Shown here: positions 7,140-17,198 of the stretch, piece after piece
Position numbering within the stretch: the first letter of the stretch is position 1
Layout: each line of letters starts with the position of its first letter
Assembly: GCA_002869685.1 (NCBI GenBank)
Contig: PKUE01000100.1
Coordinates: forward strand, 1-36,757
DNA: 36,757 bases
DNA from: Desulfuromonas sp.
GTDB lineage: Bacteria; Desulfobacterota; Desulfuromonadia; Desulfuromonadales; Desulfuromonadaceae
Direction of reading: 5' to 3'
Program-made: the position numbers and the translations under genes
Notes under the pieces: model-generated
Told to the model about the DNA's origin: nothing
What the model saw: only the letters and a program-made list of their open reading frames with translations
The model's database searches: none

Positions 7140-8435
7140 TCAGAGCATCAAACTCAGCGCCGAAAGCAGAGCAATCACGACCAGGGTCGGTCCACACTGG
7201 CGAATCTGACCGAGAATCAATTGAATCAGGACATAACTGATAAAGCCGAAAGCCAGCCCGGTGGAAATACTGTAGCCAAGGGGAATCATCACAATCGTAA
7301 GGAAGGCGGGAGCCCCCTGCTGGACATCATGAAAAGGGATCTCGGCCACATGGCGCATCATCAACAACCCAACGACAATCAACGCAGGAGCCGTCGCGTA
7401 AGGGGGAACCACCGCAATCAGCGGGGTAAAAAACAACGCCAGCAAAAACATGACGGCGGTGGCCACCGCAGTGAGCCCGGTACGCCCACCGGCACTGACG
7501 CCGCTGCCCGATTCGATGAAGGTGGTCGTGGTGCTGGTACCGAGCAATGCTCCTCCAATGGTGGCCAGGGCATCGGCGTTGAGCAGGCGGGAAATCAGCG
7601 GCACGGTCCCCTGCCGCTCAAGCAGGCGCGCATCGCGACAGACCGACACCAGAGTGCCAAGACTGTCGAACAGATCCACAAACATGAAGGAAAAAACACT
7701 CGACCACAGCGAAATGGACAGGGCCGAAACGATATCAAGTTGCAACATCAGGGGCGCCGGTGACGGCGGCAAGGCAACCAGTTGCTGTGGAACCGGCACC
7801 ATGTCCAACACCATCGCTGTCAGGGTCGCCAGAGCAATACCGATCAACATGGCGCCGCGCACCCGTTTGATCTCCAGCACGACGATCACCAGCAACGCGG
7901 CCAGACCGACGCAGGACTGGGGAGTAAAGGAACCGAGCTGCACCATAGTCGCCGGGCTTTTGATCACCAGTCCGAGATTCTGCAGGCCGATAAAGGCAAT
8001 GAACAGGCCGATGCCCACCCCGGCGGCAATCTGCAACGGCTGGGGGATGGCCGCAACAATATGCTGGCGCACCCCGAGCAAGCTGAGCAACAGGAACACC
8101 ACTCCAGAGAGGAAAACCACCCCTAAGGCCGTTTGCCAGCTCACCCCTTGCCCTAGCACCAATCCATAGGTGAAAAAGGCGTTAAGTCCCATTCCCGGCG
8201 CCATCATCAATGGAGCATTGCCAAGCACAGCCACCAATAAGGTGGCAAAGGCGGCAACCAGACAGGTAACGGTGGTCAAGGCGGCCCGATCCATCCCCGT
8301 CTCGGCCAGCATGGCCGGATGGACGAAGATAATATAGGAGGCGGTCAGAAAGGTGGTGATCCCGGCAATCAGTTCGGCCTTGATTGTCGTGTGGCGCTCG
8401 CTCAAATTGAACAGCCGATCCAGGCGGTGGGTCAT
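7140..8435 (-). CDS. AzgA-type NCS2 purine permease
   Basis: A 431-residue membrane transporter of the AzgA/GhxP branch of the NCS2 nucleobase family, which imports adenine, guanine or hypoxanthine with protons. Family segments include AGITTFLTASYIIFVHPAML in helix 1, NAPLMMAPGMGLNAFFTYG, FVDLFDSLGTLVSV and the glycine-rich GTSTTTTFIESGSGVSAGG. About a dozen hydrophobic helices are apparent. ATG 8435 is chosen over the in-frame ATG at 8447 because GGAGAG lies just upstream of it. Downstream of purC on the same strand but behind a hairpin terminator, so it may have its own promoter within 8436-8475. Purine uptake next to a purine-synthesis gene is a sensible pairing. Exact substrate not decided. 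Confidence 0.92.
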   Translation of the reverse strand: MTHRLDRLFNLSERHTTIKAELIAGITTFLTASYIIFVHPAMLAETGMDRAALTTVTCLVAAFATLLVAVLGNAPLMMAPGMGLNAFFTYGLVLGQGVSWQTALGVVFLSGVVFLLLSLLGVRQHIVAAIPQPLQIAAGVGIGLFIAFIGLQNLGLVIKSPATMVQLGSFTPQSCVGLAALLVIVVLEIKRVRGAMLIGIALATLTAMVLDMVPVPQQLVALPPSPAPLMLQLDIVSALSISLWSSVFSFMFVDLFDSLGTLVSVCRDARLLERQGTVPLISRLLNADALATIGGALLGTSTTTTFIESGSGVSAGGRTGLTAVATAVMFLLALFFTPLIAVVPPYATAPALIVVGLLMMRHVAEIPFHDVQQGAPAFLTIVMIPLGYSISTGLAFGFISYVLIQLILGQIRQCGPTLVVIALLSALSLML

Positions 8436-8470
8436 GAGGCTCTCCATCCATGGGGATTGTCGCAGTTAAA

Positions 8471-8501
8471 ACGCAACAAGGGTGCACGAAGGCACCCTTG
8501 T
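8471..8501 (-). terminator. Hairpin terminator after purC
   Basis: A perfect 10-bp stem ACAAGGGTGC / GCACCCTTGT (8476-8485 with 8492-8501) and 6-nt loop. On the minus strand it is followed by TGCGTTTTA, a short T-tract, so termination may be partial. Confidence 0.65.
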
Positions 8502-8532
8502 CTGGTTAAATCTATTGGTTCATTTCCCGTGA

Positions 8533-9471
8533 TCAGGAGCAGCCGCAGCCACCACCACAGCATCCCGAAGGAACGGTGTTGAGCGTTACCGGCTGAGTCA
8601 GACGGGTCAGCGCTTCCATGTATTTCTGGCCGGTCTTCTCGACAATCTCTGCAGGCAGATCGGGTGCCGGAGCACATTTGCCCCAGTCGAGGGTTTCGAG
8701 ATAATCGCGCAGGAACTGCTTGTCAAAGCTGGGCTGCTGACCACCGGGCTGGTATTGATCTTTGGGCCAGAAGCGTGATGAATCGGGAGTCAGAGCTTCG
8801 TCAATCCAGATCAGTTCGCCGTCAAGCATGCCGAACTCAAACTTGGTATCGGCAATGATAATGCCTTTTTCGTTGGCAATATCACGGGCTCGCTCGTAGA
8901 TGGCAATGGTGGTATCACGCACTTTGGCAGCCAGATCGGCACCACACAGTTCCTCAACTTTGGAAAACGGGATGTTTTCGTCGTGCTCACCCAGTTCCGC
9001 CTTGGTAGACGGGGTGAAAATCACCTCGGGAAGCTTGTCGCTCTCTTTGAGCCCTTCTGGCAGCGGAATACCGCAGATGGCACCGGTCTTCTGGTAATCC
9101 TTCCAGCCGGAACCGGAAATATAACCACGCACGATACACTCGACAGGCAGCGGCTCGGCTTTTTTCACCAGCATGCTGCGTCCTTCGAGTTGCTCACGAT
9201 ATTTGTGGGTCTCAGGCGGAAAATCATCCACATTGGTGCTGACAATGTGGTTGGGGATGATGTCGGTCATCTTCTCGAACCAGAACTTGGAGATTTCCGT
9301 CAGCACGTAGCCTTTTTGCGGAATCCCTTCGTTCATGATGACATCAAAAGCGGAAATCCGGTCACTGGTGACGATCAACAGATATTCACCAACATCATAG
9401 ATGTCACGGACTTTTCCCTGATTGACCAGTTTAAGATCGGGGCAGTTACTCTGCATTACGATCGGAGTCAT
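8533..9471 (-). CDS. purC: Phosphoribosylaminoimidazole-succinocarboxamide synthase
   Basis: A 312-residue SAICAR synthase: it condenses CAIR with aspartate using ATP in purine synthesis. Family motifs are [10 protein letters not shown] near residue 19, [43 protein letters not shown] and [12 protein letters not shown]. The length is that of the longer form of the family (about 290-300 residues). The ATG overlaps the ppiD stop by 4 nt (ATGA), implying translational coupling. An oddity is the C-terminal tail: after the normal end it finishes [11 protein letters not shown], with cysteines at 304, 305, 309 and 311. This is confirmed by reading the codons directly up to the TGA. The tail is not part of the catalytic fold and looks like a small metal-binding or redox tag. 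Confidence 0.96.
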   Translation of the reverse strand: MTPIVMQSNCPDLKLVNQGKVRDIYDVGEYLLIVTSDRISAFDVIMNEGIPQKGYVLTEISKFWFEKMTDIIPNHIVSTNVDDFPPETHKYREQLEGRSMLVKKAEPLPVECIVRGYISGSGWKDYQKTGAICGIPLPEGLKESDKLPEVIFTPSTKAELGEHDENIPFSKVEELCGADLAAKVRDTTIAIYERARDIANEKGIIIADTKFEFGMLDGELIWIDEALTPDSSRFWPKDQYQPGGQQPSFDKQFLRDYLETLDWGKCAPAPDLPAEIVEKTGQKYMEALTRLTQPVTLNTVPSGCCGGGCGCS

Positions 9472-11405
9472 GATTCATTTCCTTCCATTGAACGCAGGAT
9501 CGCCGGAGCGATAATCACATCTGCTGTTTGTTTAAGTTCATCCAGTTGGCTGCGCAGCATTTCATCCTGCTTGCGGGCCAGAACCGTTTGTTGCAACCGT
9601 TGCGACTCCTCTTCAGTGAGACCATTAGGATCTGCCGGCTGCAGTTGCTTCAAACGAACGACATAAAAGCTGTCTGCCGCAGAGAACAGTGTCTGGGGCA
9701 CTGGCTCTTTGATGGTCAGGGTAAATGCGGTTTGTGCCAGACCGTTGACATTGCCCAAGGTCGGAACAAATTCGCCCAGCGCGCGGCTGAACAGTCCGGT
9801 TTCTTGCACCGAACGGCCTTTGCCGGCAACGATTTTGAGTGTAGCACCACCCTGGATTTTCTCCAGTGCCTGCTGGGCGGCCTGTTCGGCCAGCACAATC
9901 CCCTGCTCGCGTTTATAGGCTTCGCTCACCTGAGCTTTTACCTGATCGAGCTCCGGAATATGGCTGGGGATCTTTTCGCTGACGGCCGCCAGAACCACAC
10001 CGCGAGTGGCGGTTACCGGAGCCAGCATTTCACCCGATTCTGCCGTGAACGCGCGTTGGGTCAATTCGGTATTGATGCCAACCGTTGGAATCGCTTCGCC
10101 ACGGGTAAACAGACCGGTTTCGACCGGAGTAAGCGACAGGCTTGCTGCAGCAGCGGAAAAATCATTTTGCTTGCGGTTGAGATTATAGGCATCCGTGGCT
10201 TTTTCGTAGGCCAGTTTTTTTGCCTCATCGAGACGCAGCGCTTTTTCAACGTCGTCCTGCACGTCAGCCAGCGGAGTAAAACCGGCTTCAATGTGGTCAC
10301 CCCCTTTGATGATATGGTAACCGAAACGGCTTTCCACGATCGGACTCAGGGCACCTTTTTCCAGGCTGAATGCGGCATTCTCAAAGGCGGGATCCATCAT
10401 GCCACGTTTGAAAAAGCCCAGGTCGCCCCCTTTTTTGGCGGTTGCGGCATCGGCAGAGTATTGCTTCGCCAGCTTGGCAAAATCACCGGTCTGGGCTTTT
10501 TCCAGAACCTGCTCGGCCAAGGCGCGTTGTTTGTCCCGCTCCTCAGCGCTGGCGTCCTGTGCAACGGCAATCAGGATGTGGGCAGCAGACGCCTGTTCAG
10601 CAATCGCATAATTGGCCAGATGACGGTTGTAATAGTGTTCCACATCACCTTCATTGATCTGCACCTGGTCAAGGAAATCGCCCGGCTCAATGGTCACTAC
10701 ACTCAAGGCAACTTTATCGGCTACGCGGAACGCTTCCTGATGATCCGCATAGTAGCTCGCCAGAGCCTCGTCATTGACATCAACCTGACCGGTAAACTCT
10801 CCTGCCTTGAAGGTCAGATAGCTCAGGTTGATTTTTTCGTTGAGACGACGGTACTCGTCGGCAACTTCTTCATCCGACACGTTGGCTTCACTCTTGATCT
10901 GCGCCTGGGTCAGATTAACCAGCATCTGTCTTTTTTGCATCTGCTCAAACAGTTCCGGCGTCATGCGCTGATAACTCAGTACCGACAGATATTGTTCTTT
11001 ATTGAAGACACCATCAACCTGGAAGGCGGGAACCTGGGCAATGGCCTGGACCACATCGTCATCACTGACAGACAGGTTGCGACGATCGGCTATTTCGAGC
11101 AACAGCGTCTGATCGACCAGCATATTGATCGCCTGACGGGTAAGTTGCAGCTGTTTTTCCAGTTCAGGAGTAAAATTATCCTGGTACAGATTACGGTACA
11201 AATTGTACAGGTTGCTGTAGGTGGTGCGGAACTCTTCAAAACTGATGTCGGCTCCGTTAACCTGTGCCGCAACGGTGATGTCTCGCTGCTGATCGCGCCC
11301 CTTACCCCAAACGAGGAAAATGGTGCCGATAAACGTGGCGATAATGACCCAGAAAACAACCTTAACCAGGGTGGTTTTCTGCTTTTTACGAATCAAATCC
11401 AGCAT
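9468..11405 (-). CDS. ppiD: PpiD/SurA-like peptidyl-prolyl isomerase, membrane-anchored chaperone
   Basis: A 645-residue periplasmic folding factor tethered to the inner membrane. One transmembrane helix (about residues 13-34) is followed by a SurA_N-like helical chaperone domain and a parvulin (PpiC) domain at about 266-368, with AAHILIAV, the [10 protein letters not shown] loop, [15 protein letters not shown] and FGYHIIKG. The remaining C-terminal half has weaker parvulin-like repeats. ATG 11405 is chosen over an upstream in-frame ATG at 11459 because AAGGAGAAATC lies 6 to 9 nt ahead, and the [11 protein letters not shown] start is typical of PpiD. It is divergent from mreB and coupled to purC. 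A long open frame on the opposite strand is a shadow of this gene. Confidence 0.93.
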   Translation of the reverse strand: MLDLIRKKQKTTLVKVVFWVIIATFIGTIFLVWGKGRDQQRDITVAAQVNGADISFEEFRTTYSNLYNLYRNLYQDNFTPELEKQLQLTRQAINMLVDQTLLLEIADRRNLSVSDDDVVQAIAQVPAFQVDGVFNKEQYLSVLSYQRMTPELFEQMQKRQMLVNLTQAQIKSEANVSDEEVADEYRRLNEKINLSYLTFKAGEFTGQVDVNDEALASYYADHQEAFRVADKVALSVVTIEPGDFLDQVQINEGDVEHYYNRHLANYAIAEQASAAHILIAVAQDASAEERDKQRALAEQVLEKAQTGDFAKLAKQYSADAATAKKGGDLGFFKRGMMDPAFENAAFSLEKGALSPIVESRFGYHIIKGGDHIEAGFTPLADVQDDVEKALRLDEAKKLAYEKATDAYNLNRKQNDFSAAAASLSLTPVETGLFTRGEAIPTVGINTELTQRAFTAESGEMLAPVTATRGVVLAAVSEKIPSHIPELDQVKAQVSEAYKREQGIVLAEQAAQQALEKIQGGATLKIVAGKGRSVQETGLFSRALGEFVPTLGNVNGLAQTAFTLTIKEPVPQTLFSAADSFYVVRLKQLQPADPNGLTEEESQRLQQTVLARKQDEMLRSQLDELKQTADVIIAPAILRSMEGNES

Positions 11406-12761
<1,356 letters not shown>

Positions 12762-12818
12762 TAGCACTGACGGGATTGACGAAGCTGCTCCTTTGCCCTC
12801 CCGAGTCTGAGACCCTGC

Positions 12819-13637
12819 ATGCTCGACCTTCTCAAGCGATATCAGACCGCGCTGTTATTTTGTCTGCTGCTGCTGTGCGCCCTGCTGCTTTACTCCAACA
12901 GTCTGCGCCAGCGTGAACACACGTCACTGTTTGAAAAGGCGGTGTTGCAGCTGGCCAGCCCGTTCTACCGCACCATCGACGCAGTCAGTCGTGACAGCGC
13001 CGCCTTGTGGAACAACTACATCGACCTGATTGATGTCCGCCAGCAGAATATCGCCCTGCAGGAGCAACTACGCCAGCAGAAAGCCCACCTCAATCATCTC
13101 AAAGAGATCGAACAGGAAAACCAGCGCCTGAAAAACCTACTCGGGTTTCTCGAGTCCACGGAGCTTCCGGCCATCCCGGCCCGCGTCATCGCCGTAGATG
13201 CTTCAAGCTGGTTTCGCACCATCACCATCGACAAAGGCACCAACGACGGTCTTGATGAGGGTTTACCGGTCGTTGTTGCCGAAGGCATTGTCGGTCGCAC
13301 TATCAAGTGCGCCTCACGCACCTCGCGGGTACTCCTGATCATTGATGCCTCCTCCGAAGTTGCCGTGCTGGTGCAACGCAATCGCACCCGCGGCATTGCC
13401 CGTGGCCAGGGCGCCCAGCTGACTCTGGAATACGCCCTGCGTAGTCACGATGTCCTTGAAGGGGATGCCGTCGTCACCTCGGGGACCGGCGGTGTGTTTC
13501 CCAAGGGGCTTCCCGTTGGCACCATTTCCAAAATTGTCCGCCATGATTACGGCCTGTTTCAAACCCTCGAACTGACCCCGAGCGTCGACTTTGACCGCCT
13601 GGAAGATGTGCTGGTTCTGCCGGGAGAAACGCCATGA
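12819..13637 (+). CDS. mreC: Rod shape-determining protein MreC
   Basis: A 272-residue bitopic protein linking MreB filaments to periplasmic cell-wall enzymes. A membrane helix at about residues 9-27 (ALLFCLLLLCALLLY) is followed by a coiled coil (about 66-108, with QQNIALQEQLRQQKAHLNHL). The beta-rich MreC core then begins at PARVIAVDASSWFRTITIDKG. It also carries the family segment GVFPKGLPVGTI. The Shine-Dalgarno sequence before the ATG is weak, so the start is taken from family alignment. Its stop overlaps the mreD ATG by 4 nt. Confidence 0.96.
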   Translation: MLDLLKRYQTALLFCLLLLCALLLYSNSLRQREHTSLFEKAVLQLASPFYRTIDAVSRDSAALWNNYIDLIDVRQQNIALQEQLRQQKAHLNHLKEIEQENQRLKNLLGFLESTELPAIPARVIAVDASSWFRTITIDKGTNDGLDEGLPVVVAEGIVGRTIKCASRTSRVLLIIDASSEVAVLVQRNRTRGIARGQGAQLTLEYALRSHDVLEGDAVVTSGTGGVFPKGLPVGTISKIVRHDYGLFQTLELTPSVDFDRLEDVLVLPGETP

Positions 13638-14143
13638 AGCGGATGATTATCCATCTGCTTCTCGGTCTGGTTTTTATCCTGCTGCAAACCACACTGTTTC
13701 CCCGTTTTCTCGGCAATGGCCCCCGTCCCGACCTGGTTCTGATCCTCACCCTGTATCTCGGCATTCACGAACAGCCGTTTCAGGGCGCGCTGACGTCCTG
13801 GCTGCTCGGCTGTCTGCTTGATGTTCTCAGTGGCACCACCTTCGGACTTTATGGACTGATTCTGCTCCTGGTGTTCTGCGCCACGGTCATTGGCGGACGG
13901 CAACTCAATCGCGACAATGCCGCAGTGATGTTTTTTGCAGCCATTCTCGGCACGGCTGCCCACGATGTGTTACTGGTCACGACGCTGCTGTTCTTCGCCG
14001 ATGCTGACCAGGGCTGGCTGATCGTGCTACGACAACTGCCGCTGCAACTGATCTTCAACCTGCTGGCGGTCCTGGCCGTCACCCCGTTTCTCAACCGGAC
14101 CAAAGCGCCAAAACCGCTGAGTCTGCTGCGCACGACACGGTGA
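13634..14143 (+). CDS. mreD: Rod shape-determining protein MreD
   Basis: A 169-residue inner-membrane protein of the elongasome, largely hydrophobic with about five helices. Typical features are the start MKRMIIHLLLGLVFILLQTT, the PRPDLVLILTLYLGI segment and the GCLLDVLSGTTFGLYGL motif. It overlaps mreC by ATGA, so the two are translationally coupled, and it is followed after four bases by mrdA. The family is poorly conserved, and gene order is strong support for the call. Confidence 0.94.
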   Translation: MKRMIIHLLLGLVFILLQTTLFPRFLGNGPRPDLVLILTLYLGIHEQPFQGALTSWLLGCLLDVLSGTTFGLYGLILLLVFCATVIGGRQLNRDNAAVMFFAAILGTAAHDVLLVTTLLFFADADQGWLIVLRQLPLQLIFNLLAVLAVTPFLNRTKAPKPLSLLRTTR

Positions 14144-14147
14144 TCCC

Positions 14148-16007
14148 ATGGCCCTGAACAGTCCCAAACCCGATGACATCCGGCGCAAACGGCGCTTTGA
14201 ACTGCTCATGCTGGCGGCAATCTTCTTTTTTACCCTGCTAGCCATGCGCCTGTGGTATCTGCAGATCATCAGCGGCGAACGCTACCAGATCCTGTCGCAG
14301 AAGAACCGCACCCGCTATATTCCGATCGCGGCACCGCGCGGCCCGATCTATGACCGTTCCGGCCTGCTGCTGGTGGACAACCGCCCGTCCTTTACGGTTT
14401 CCGTGCTGCGCCAGGAGGTCACCGACAAGGAACAGCTGCTCAAAGACCTGGGAACCTACCTGCACAGTGACTGGCAAGAACTGGCCGCCGACTGGGACAA
14501 ACGCCGCTACTATCCACGTTACCGCCCGATCCCGTTGAAAAGCGATATCGACCGCGACACCTTGGAACAACTGGCGGAGCACTCGGTAGACTTGCCCGGC
14601 ATGCTGATCGAAGTTCAACCCATCCGCGCCTATCCCTACCGCGAAGTTGCCGCCCATCTGTTCGGCCACATTGGCGCCATCACGGAAAAAGAGCTCAACA
14701 GTCGTGAATTTGTCGGCTATCGTGCCGGGGAATTTATTGGTAAAAGCGGGCTGGAAAAGCATCTCGAAGCCTATCTGAAAGGCCAGGCCGGAGAGAAACT
14801 GCTTGAGGTGGACGTCAAAGGCAAGGAATTACGTCAATTACAGGTTCAGGAACCGTTGCCGGGCAAGAGTGTCTATCTGACACTGGACCGTGATCTGCAA
14901 CTGGCCACAGAGCAGGCCTTTGACGAGCAAGCTGGCGCCGCCGTGGTTCTTGACGTCAACAACGGCGATATTCTCGCCATGGTCAGCCGGCCGGCTTTCG
15001 ATCCGGCGCTGTTCGCCCGCGGCATCAGCGCCGAAGAGTGGCAGGCTCTGGTGGAAAATCCCGACCATCCACTGCAGGCTAAAGCGATCAGCGGGCAGTA
15101 CCCGCCCGGCTCAACCTATAAAATGGTCACGGCTCTGGCAGCGTTACGCGCCGGTGTGGTCACCCCCGACGAGTTGATCGACTGTGAGGGGCGCACCACC
15201 GTCGGCAACCGTGACTTCCGCTGCTGGAAAAAAACCGGTCACGGCCCCACTAATCTGAAAAAAGCGCTGCGGGAAAGTTGCGATGTGTGGTTCTACGAGA
15301 TCTCGCTGCGTCTGGGAATCGATCGCATGTCGGCCATGGCCCGTGAACTTGGGCTGGGGCGCGACTTCAACCTGCCGCTGGATAACGAACGTTCCGGGCT
15401 GATTCCTGACAAAGAGTGGAAACGGCGCCGTTTCAATGCCTCGTGGTACAAAGGGGAGACCGTCATTGCCGCCATCGGCCAGGGATATGTGCTGGCCACG
15501 CCACTGCAGTTGGCCGTAATGACCGCCACGATTGCCAACGGCGGCACCCTGTACCAGCCGCAACTGATCAAGCGGATTGCCGATTACACCGGACGCCCGC
15601 TGCAGGAAACCCAGCCAGTGGTACTGCATCAGGCTGACATCTCTGCCAAGAACCTGAAATCAGTAAAAAACGGCATGGTTGAGGTTATCAACCATGTTGC
15701 CGGTACCGGCCAATCGAGTAAACTGGCGGAAATCACCGTCGCGGGCAAAACCGGCACCGCCCAGGTAGTCAAGCTGAAGGAAGACCCCGAAGATGGCGAG
15801 AAACCGAGTCCTGACGAGATTGCCTACCGCCTGCGCGACCATGCGTTGTTTGTCGCATATGCTCCGGCGGAGAATCCGCAGATCGCCATTGCCGTCATCG
15901 TCGAGCACGGTCAACACGGCGGCAGTGCTGCCGGTCCAATCGCCCGGGAAATCTTTGAGCATTACTTCAATATCCAGCCCGCCTCCCCCGAGCAGCCGGA
16001 AGAGTAA
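14148..16007 (+). CDS. mrdA: Penicillin-binding protein 2 (elongation transpeptidase)
   Basis: A 619-residue class B penicillin-binding protein that cross-links peptidoglycan during elongation in a complex with RodA. An N-terminal membrane helix (about residues 22-41) is followed by the dimerisation/pedestal domain with APRGPIYDRSG. The transpeptidase domain has all three motifs: STYK with nucleophile Ser322, SCD at Ser377 (RESCDVWFYE), and KTG at Lys534 (GKTGTAQV). CWKKTGHG and IGQGYVLATPLQLA are further family marks. It lies 4 nt after mreD and 11 nt before rodA. Nothing is missing. Confidence 0.97.
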   Translation: MALNSPKPDDIRRKRRFELLMLAAIFFFTLLAMRLWYLQIISGERYQILSQKNRTRYIPIAAPRGPIYDRSGLLLVDNRPSFTVSVLRQEVTDKEQLLKDLGTYLHSDWQELAADWDKRRYYPRYRPIPLKSDIDRDTLEQLAEHSVDLPGMLIEVQPIRAYPYREVAAHLFGHIGAITEKELNSREFVGYRAGEFIGKSGLEKHLEAYLKGQAGEKLLEVDVKGKELRQLQVQEPLPGKSVYLTLDRDLQLATEQAFDEQAGAAVVLDVNNGDILAMVSRPAFDPALFARGISAEEWQALVENPDHPLQAKAISGQYPPGSTYKMVTALAALRAGVVTPDELIDCEGRTTVGNRDFRCWKKTGHGPTNLKKALRESCDVWFYEISLRLGIDRMSAMARELGLGRDFNLPLDNERSGLIPDKEWKRRRFNASWYKGETVIAAIGQGYVLATPLQLAVMTATIANGGTLYQPQLIKRIADYTGRPLQETQPVVLHQADISAKNLKSVKNGMVEVINHVAGTGQSSKLAEITVAGKTGTAQVVKLKEDPEDGEKPSPDEIAYRLRDHALFVAYAPAENPQIAIAVIVEHGQHGGSAAGPIAREIFEHYFNIQPASPEQPEE

Positions 16008-16018
16008 CGGAGACAGAC

Positions 16019-17116
16019 ATGTTTGACCGACGACTGATCTCAAATATCGACTGGATTTTACTGTTTCTGGTTCTCACCGCTGCCGGAATCGGCATTATGA
16101 ATCTGTACAGTTCCACCTCGGGCTGGAATATGACCGGAACCCCCATCTACCTCAAGCAGCTCTACTGGCTGGGGTTGGGGCTGCTGATCGCTTTCGGTGT
16201 CGCCCTGTTTGATTACCGCCACCTTGAGTACCTCGGCATTTACGGCTACATCGGATGTGTCTCGTTGCTGGCGGGTGTACTGCTGTTCGGCAAAACCAGT
16301 ATGGGTGCCACACGCTGGATCGATCTGGGCGTCTTCAATCTGCAACCGAGTGAAATCACCAAACTGGTGCTGATTGTCGCCCTGTCCACCTATTTCAGCC
16401 GCAATGAACGCCCCGACGGCTATGCGCTTGGAGAGCTCTGGGCTCCGGGGCTGCTCCTCGGCACGCCGGTCGTGTTGATCATGAAGCAGCCGGACCTCGG
16501 CACCGCCATGCTGCTGATGTTCATCGGTGTGACGATGGCGCTGTTTTCCGGCATCCGTCGTTCGGCCCTGGCAGTTCTCGGTGTTGGTGGCGTTTTGTCG
16601 ATGGTCGGCGGCTGGTTTCTCCTCCACGGCTACCAGAAAGACCGCATCCGCACATTTCTCGACCCGGAACGCGATCCGCTGGGAACCGGTTACCATATTA
16701 TCCAGTCTAAAATCGCCGTCGGCAGTGGCGGCTTCTGGGGCAAAGGTTTCATGCAGGGCACCCAGTCGCAGCTCTCATTTCTCCCCGAACGCCATACCGA
16801 CTTCGCCTTCTCCGTTTTTGCCGAAGAGTGGGGGTTGTCCGGTTCACTGTTGCTCCTGGCCCTCTACCTGATGATCGTGCTGTGGGGGATTCTCATTGCT
16901 CGCAAAGCGGGTTCAGGTTTCGGCATGTACCTGGCGATCGGTGTCACGGCCATGATTTTCTGGCATATCATTGTCAACCTCGGCATGGTGATTGGTCTGC
17001 TGCCGGTGGTCGGCGTGCCACTACCACTATTCTCTTATGGCGGCACCAGTATGGTAACGACGATGATCGGCACCGGCCTGCTGCTCAACATCAGCATGCG
17101 CCGTTTCATGTTCTAA
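16019..17116 (+). CDS. rodA: Rod shape-determining protein RodA (SEDS glycosyltransferase)
   Basis: A 365-residue SEDS-family lipid II polymerase with about ten membrane helices; it makes glycan strands for elongation with PBP2. Family motifs include GATRWIDLGVFNLQPSEITKL, KQPDLGTAMLL (with the conserved catalytic-region Asp), DPLGTGYHIIQSKIAVGSGG, FLPERHTDFAFSVFAEEWG and PLFSYGGTSM near the C-terminus. TAACGGAGACAGAC supplies the ribosome site directly after mrdA. The mrdA-rodA pairing follows the usual shape operon. Confidence 0.97.
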   Translation: MFDRRLISNIDWILLFLVLTAAGIGIMNLYSSTSGWNMTGTPIYLKQLYWLGLGLLIAFGVALFDYRHLEYLGIYGYIGCVSLLAGVLLFGKTSMGATRWIDLGVFNLQPSEITKLVLIVALSTYFSRNERPDGYALGELWAPGLLLGTPVVLIMKQPDLGTAMLLMFIGVTMALFSGIRRSALAVLGVGGVLSMVGGWFLLHGYQKDRIRTFLDPERDPLGTGYHIIQSKIAVGSGGFWGKGFMQGTQSQLSFLPERHTDFAFSVFAEEWGLSGSLLLLALYLMIVLWGILIARKAGSGFGMYLAIGVTAMIFWHIIVNLGMVIGLLPVVGVPLPLFSYGGTSMVTTMIGTGLLLNISMRRFMF

Positions 17117-17130
17117 TTCTTCACAACCGC

Positions 17131-17157
17131 TTGCCACAATCGTTAACTATCTATAAT
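17131..17157 (+). promoter_or_regulatory. Possible promoter before comEC
   Basis: Perfect TATAAT at 17152-17157 with TTGCCA at 17131-17136; the 15-nt spacer is short. It lies in the only sizeable gap of the shape operon and could drive comEC and hisS. Confidence 0.35.
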
Positions 17158-17198
17158 ATTACAGCTCTGAATCGTCTTCCCGACCGACAAGGAGCACC

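Noticed and set aside
7221-7763. A 180-codon plus-strand frame rich in Asn, Gln, His and Gly
   Set aside because: Antisense to the purine permease and without a plausible start site.
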